Below, piece by piece: positions 5,283-6,159 of a stretch of DNA of 6,159 nucleotides. Source of the DNA: Methanobacteriota archaeon. Lineage in GTDB: Archaea; Hydrothermarchaeota; Hydrothermarchaeia; Hydrothermarchaeales; JACQPM01. A program made the translations under genes and the position numbers. Location: assembly GCA_016207475.1 (NCBI GenBank), contig JACQPM010000030.1, positions 1 to 6,159 of the forward strand, in the 5' to 3' direction. Position 1 is the first letter of the stretch, and each line of letters begins with the position of its first letter. A model generated the notes under the pieces. The model saw only the letters and a program-made list of their open reading frames with translations, had not been told where the DNA came from and searched no databases.

Positions 5283-6159
5283 GTGCTCTTATAGACATCG
5301 AACTTGGGCTCGAATATATGACCGTCGAGCTTGAGCTTCTCGATGGCCTTTTCGGCTTCCCTCTCTGGGATACCTTCCTTCGAGGCCCGCTCCAGGATTT
5401 CGGCCTTCTTGGCGGTGCCGTACTCCCTCTCCAGCCCCCTTATTATATCCAAGAGGTGGGTCAGCCTGTCCCGCTGGGTCTTGGTGACTCCCACCATGAT
5501 GGAGTCCACATCAACCTTCCCGGTCTCTATATCCACGAAGGCCTGCTTGAGGGAGACCTTCACCAGGTTTATGGCCCTCTCCGCATCCTCCAGGGTCGTT
5601 CTACTGGAGAGCCGGACCCTTGACGCGGCCCTGGCTATGCGGAGGATGGCCCAGAGCTGGCGGGCGGTCAGGGGGATGGGCACGTCCTTGGCATCCTTGG
5701 CGACTGCCCTCATCTCCACGTAGAACTCCTCTATCCTCTTCTTCGCCTCTTCGTCCAGGACAGGGGTCACATTCTGGCGGGCGTAGGCTATATATTTCCT
5801 CAGGAGCTGGGGCTCGATCTCGGGGGTAACGCTCTGGGGAGAGGTCACGGTCTCCAATATATGCCTGGCCACCTCCCTCGTATCCTCCAGAGCGTCCCTC
5901 ACGAAGAAGATGAGGTCGAAGCGGGAGAGGATGGTGGGGGGCAGGTTGACCTGCTCCGACATGGATTTGTAGTCGTCGAACCGTCCGTACTTTGGATTGG
6001 CGGCGGCCAGGATAGAGCATCGGGCCCTGAAGGTGGCGAGCATCCCGGCCTTGGCGATGGAGACGGTCTGCTGCTCCATTGCCTCGTGCATGGCCGATCG
6101 GTCCTCGGGCTCCATCTTGTCGAACTCGTCGATGCAGGCCATGCCCCTGTCCGCCAGGA
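5279..6159 (-). CDS. mcm: MCM replicative helicase, C-terminal part (5' end outside window)
   Basis: MCM is the hexameric AAA+ helicase that unwinds DNA ahead of the archaeal replication fork. The visible 292 residues begin in Walker B; the N-terminal OB domain and Walker A lie beyond base 6159. Numbering from the Met at 6142, I see Walker B and neighbours (IDEFDKM, 4-10, preceded by LADRG), the MHEAMEQQTVSIAKAG block with the pre-sensor hairpin (18-33), sensor 1 AAANP (46-50), the arginine finger SRFD (73-76), the sensor 2 region LTARQLWAILRIARA (158-172) and a C-terminal winged helix (about 226-287) ending HIFEPKFDVYKST. No intein is visible in this part. The TGA stop overlaps the GTG of the RPA-like gene by four bases, so the two are probably cotranscribed. 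All catalytic motifs in view are intact. Confidence 0.97.
   Translation of the reverse strand, partial: LADRGMACIDEFDKMEPEDRSAMHEAMEQQTVSIAKAGMLATFRARCSILAAANPKYGRFDDYKSMSEQVNLPPTILSRFDLIFFVRDALEDTREVARHILETVTSPQSVTPEIEPQLLRKYIAYARQNVTPVLDEEAKKRIEEFYVEMRAVAKDAKDVPIPLTARQLWAILRIARAASRVRLSSRTTLEDAERAINLVKVSLKQAFVDIETGKVDVDSIMVGVTKTQRDRLTHLLDIIRGLEREYGTAKKAEILERASKEGIPEREAEKAIEKLKLDGHIFEPKFDVYKST

Noticed and set aside
4509..5294. Plus-strand open frame of 261 codons opposite the RPA-like gene
   Set aside because: It mirrors the codon pattern of the minus-strand gene and its product is a low-complexity Leu/His/Pro/Gly sequence without domains.

Overview
The window is archaeal. It encodes an archaeal histone, an MCM helicase next to an RPA32-type OB-fold protein, isopentenyl phosphate kinase of the alternative archaeal mevalonate route, and a family X DNA polymerase fused to a PHP domain. 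Promoters look like TATA boxes, and the histone has a GAGGTGA ribosome binding site. Gene content and protein style suggest a euryarchaeal lineage, perhaps Thermoplasmatota or a relative. I cannot fix the order from the sequence alone. The DNA is GC-rich and densely coding, and no intergenic gap exceeds 170 bases.

Layout. Bases 1-1077 (minus strand) hold argininosuccinate lyase (argH), whose C-terminus lies outside the window. It carries an in-frame TAG exactly at the catalytic lysine of the family signature, and the reading frame stays open and conserved on both sides. A short AT-rich divergent promoter region (about 1106-1141) separates argH from a 48-residue zinc-ribbon protein on the plus strand. 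After a 168-base spacer come a one-domain histone (1481-1684) and a PHP-type PolX (1749-3464), both on the plus strand. PolX meets a minus-strand pair tail to tail: isopentenyl phosphate kinase (3651-4499, with its own TATA box) followed one base later by a 62-residue protein resembling ribbon-helix-helix proteins (3461-3649). Further upstream on the minus strand are the RPA32-like protein (4563-5282) and the 3' half of mcm (5279-6159, cut by the window edge). These two overlap by four bases and look like a replication operon.

How the genes work together. MCM, the RPA-like protein, PolX and the histone all act on DNA (unwinding, single-strand binding, repair synthesis, packaging). argH (arginine synthesis) and the kinase (isoprenoid lipid synthesis) are metabolic neighbours with no obvious link.

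The most notable signal is the argH TAG. TAG is also the apparent normal stop of three other genes here (zinc ribbon, histone, polX), so full reassignment of TAG is not supported by this window. The real alternatives are suppression or pyrrolysine insertion at this site, a fresh nonsense mutation, or a base-call error.
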